Assembly (NCBI GenBank): GCA_029855985.1
Contig: JAGSHR010000087.1
Span: 1-32,362 of the forward strand
DNA: 32,362 nt
Reading direction: 5' to 3'
Origin: Candidatus Njordarchaeota archaeon
GTDB lineage: Archaea > Thermoproteota > JANJXX01 > Panguiarchaeales > Panguiarchaeaceae
Part shown: in pieces, positions 30,803-32,362 of the stretch
Layout of the letters: every line of letters begins with the position of its first letter
Numbering within the stretch: position 1 is the first letter of the stretch
Translations under genes and position numbers: made by a program
Notes under the pieces: model-generated
What the model saw: only the letters and a program-made list of their open reading frames with translations
Database searches by the model: none
What the model was told of the DNA's origin: nothing

Positions 30803-32362
30803 GGAGCTTTGGCGGATAGCTAAGGTAACCTATAGTGAACTGATATTTAGATCCCTTCTCATTCAAAACATTGGGGTTACTAGCGATAGAGAGTCCGTTG
30901 AAAAAGTAATTAAAAAAGCGGGTACGTACTCGTTCCTTAAAATATTCTTGGCGTTTCCAATTGGGGTGTTCGCTCTTGAGGCTGCTTTCATCACAGCAGA
31001 TAAAATGCCTATTGGTGGGCTAGTGGGGATCATGGAGAGCACATTGTCTATATCCGCTTTTTGGATTTTATCTGTATTTATTCTTTTCCTTGTCTCTGTG
31101 TTGCAAGCATCTATAGTGTTATCTGATAAACTTTATGAGCCCCTTATGGTACTTAATTTATCGGTGACTGAGTTATCCATTGTGGTTTATCTTACGCTCT
31201 TTAGGATATTTGACATTCCAATAATCGCTACCATCATTTTCTCGTTTGTTGCTTTTATTTTATTGACTCGCAACGTATTATTAAGCCTACTTGTTCTCTC
31301 TACAACCGTTATTGCGATCATACTGACAGTAACTATACTTACAGTGACAGGTTCGAAACTCTCGAAAAGCATAATGAAACCAGAGGTAAAGTTGTCCAGA
31401 TCGATAGCGAAGATTTTACTTCTAGTGGGCTACACTTTCTCCTTCTCAGTCATCTATGTGTTACCTAATATGCTAATTCAATACATAGAGCCTCTATCAA
31501 AAATTATTCTCTCACTAGATCCTGTCTTCAAAGAGATTGTATTATCAGTGCCACCTATATCCTATGCCTACGTGGTTCTCATAGCTTCATACGAACCCTG
31601 GATGCTAAACAATGCGTTAGTCCCTTTAATAAGCACTATCTTCACTACTATCGGGATACTATTCGTAGCGAAGAGAACCTTAACCACGATACCTAGATCA
31701 ATTTTCTCCAGTAAGCTCACAAAGGAATCGGAAACAAAACATAAAGAAATTAGTCTCAATCCAAGTTCCACGTATTTTGGTGGTTTAATAAGAAAAGAAT
31801 TCAAGATAATTTTTAGAAATCCCAACGCAGCCATCGTGTTCATGTTTGGTCCAATAATGTTCATCTTGTATTCCATAATGTATATTGCAATAGGGCTTGG
31901 GAGCACCTTCTTGTCATCAACAGTAACAATGATTGTTCCCTTGTTAATATTTATGGCTCCCAATATGCTAGTAGCAGAGGGAGAGGGCTTAGCCTACCTT
32001 TTTACACTACCAATTAGAACAGAAGACATCCTAAAGGTTAAAAGCTTAGTAATGACACTATCCTACGTACTATACGTTACGACCTCCCTACCCATCATAA
32101 TGATGCTCTTTGGAAAGATAAGTACCAATTATTTCTGGTTAATACCTTCAACAAGCGGTTTCTTCCTAACCGTATATTACGCCGTAAAGAAAGCTCTCAA
32201 CGATATGATGAAGAAAAATATTTCCTTCATGGAACTAAGGAGTAACATCGGATACATACTCTACATAGGAGCACTATTATTGATTTTCTTCGCCACCCCA
32301 TACTTTCTGCTAATCATTAGTATCAAAATTAGCACTTACATAACCCAAATATGGATGAAAAA
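30783..32362 (+). CDS. ABC-2-like permease (partial, runs off the window)
   Basis: Membrane partner of the preceding ATPase. The frame is open from ATG 30783 to the last base of the window, at least 526 residues with no stop, so the 3' end is missing. The N-terminal 60 residues are cytoplasmic and charged. The rest has roughly ten to twelve hydrophobic helices in two halves separated by a hydrophilic linker near residues 310-335 (SKLTKESETKHKEIS), suggesting a duplicated six-helix layout. GLIRKEFKIIFRNPN (about 336-350) is the amphipathic element that many ABC-2 permeases carry before the first helix of a half. The start overlaps the ATPase stop by 20 nt. Substrate is unknown. Confidence 0.82.
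   Translation, partial: MKTRTIRELWRIAKVTYSELIFRSLLIQNIGVTSDRESVEKVIKKAGTYSFLKIFLAFPIGVFALEAAFITADKMPIGGLVGIMESTLSISAFWILSVFILFLVSVLQASIVLSDKLYEPLMVLNLSVTELSIVVYLTLFRIFDIPIIATIIFSFVAFILLTRNVLLSLLVLSTTVIAIILTVTILTVTGSKLSKSIMKPEVKLSRSIAKILLLVGYTFSFSVIYVLPNMLIQYIEPLSKIILSLDPVFKEIVLSVPPISYAYVVLIASYEPWMLNNALVPLISTIFTTIGILFVAKRTLTTIPRSIFSSKLTKESETKHKEISLNPSSTYFGGLIRKEFKIIFRNPNAAIVFMFGPIMFILYSIMYIAIGLGSTFLSSTVTMIVPLLIFMAPNMLVAEGEGLAYLFTLPIRTEDILKVKSLVMTLSYVLYVTTSLPIIMMLFGKISTNYFWLIPSTSGFFLTVYYAVKKALNDMMKKNISFMELRSNIGYILYIGALLLIFFATPYFLLIISIKISTYITQIWMK

Noticed and set aside
1..32362. CRISPR array, insertion sequence or prophage
   Set aside because: No regularly spaced repeats, transposase, integrase or phage structural genes were seen; the only repeats are the short ones listed.

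Overview
This is an AT-rich archaeal chromosome segment, probably from a thermophile and probably in the TACK/Asgard part of the tree, although no decisive phylogenetic marker is present. The signs of archaea are TATA boxes placed about 26-27 nt before some start codons (leaderless transcripts), GGTG/GGAGG-type ribosome sites matching an archaeal 16S 3' end, frequent GTG and TTG starts, a SUF system with only SufC and SufB, a tungsten-type aldehyde:ferredoxin oxidoreductase, a family 4 uracil-DNA glycosylase, and Ile/Lys/Glu-rich proteins. No rRNA, convincing tRNA, CRISPR array, transposase or phage gene is visible. Genes are packed closely, and several convergent pairs have stop codons only 3-25 nt apart.

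Layout. 1-2.8 kb: a small unknown protein, a family 4 uracil-DNA glycosylase, a GNAT acetyltransferase, an E1/MoeB/ThiF-like adenylyltransferase and, just upstream of it, a 49-residue TRASH-like zinc-finger gene. 2.8-5.1 kb: a metallo-beta-lactamase-fold hydrolase diverging from a membrane-anchored DUF4430-like protein and a multi-pass membrane protein resembling an ECF S component. 5.1-6.9 kb: sufC-sufB. 6.9-7.2 kb: a GC-enriched non-coding block that folds on paper into a four-way junction with a GAAA-capped hairpin. 7.2-10.9 kb: aldehyde:ferredoxin oxidoreductase and urocanate hydratase. 11.2-16.2 kb: a complete branched-chain-amino-acid-type ABC importer, livK-livH-livM-livG-livF. 16.2-19.2 kb: Maf pyrophosphatase and a surface-anchored metzincin-like protease. 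19.2-24.8 kb: a zinc-ribbon protein of unknown function, a MobA-like nucleotidyltransferase with an extra helical domain, and two large unknown proteins whose genes converge (450 and 638 aa). 25.2-28.0 kb: a CoA-binding protein, a glyoxalase-II-like hydrolase, a glycerophosphodiester phosphodiesterase and an aldo/keto reductase. 28.0-29.9 kb: a candidate small RNA, a membrane protein whose TATA box lies inside a perfect inverted repeat, and a vapBC toxin-antitoxin pair. 30.0 kb to the end: an ABC exporter-type ATPase and an ABC-2-like permease cut by the window edge.

Functional themes. Urocanate hydratase is transcribed away from the Liv importer across a shared 359-nt AT-rich gap; together they suggest amino-acid (possibly histidine) uptake and breakdown, but no other hut gene is present. 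SufCB, the oxidoreductase, the MoeB-like and MobA-like proteins fit an anaerobic Fe-S and pterin-cofactor metabolism, although they are not in one operon. The most promising undescribed material is the structured RNA candidate at 6997-7136, the second RNA candidate at 28108-28186, the inverted-repeat-embedded promoter at 28226-28250, the cytoplasmic beta-sandwich-repeat protein at 22913-24829, and the surface metzincin at 17008-19206.
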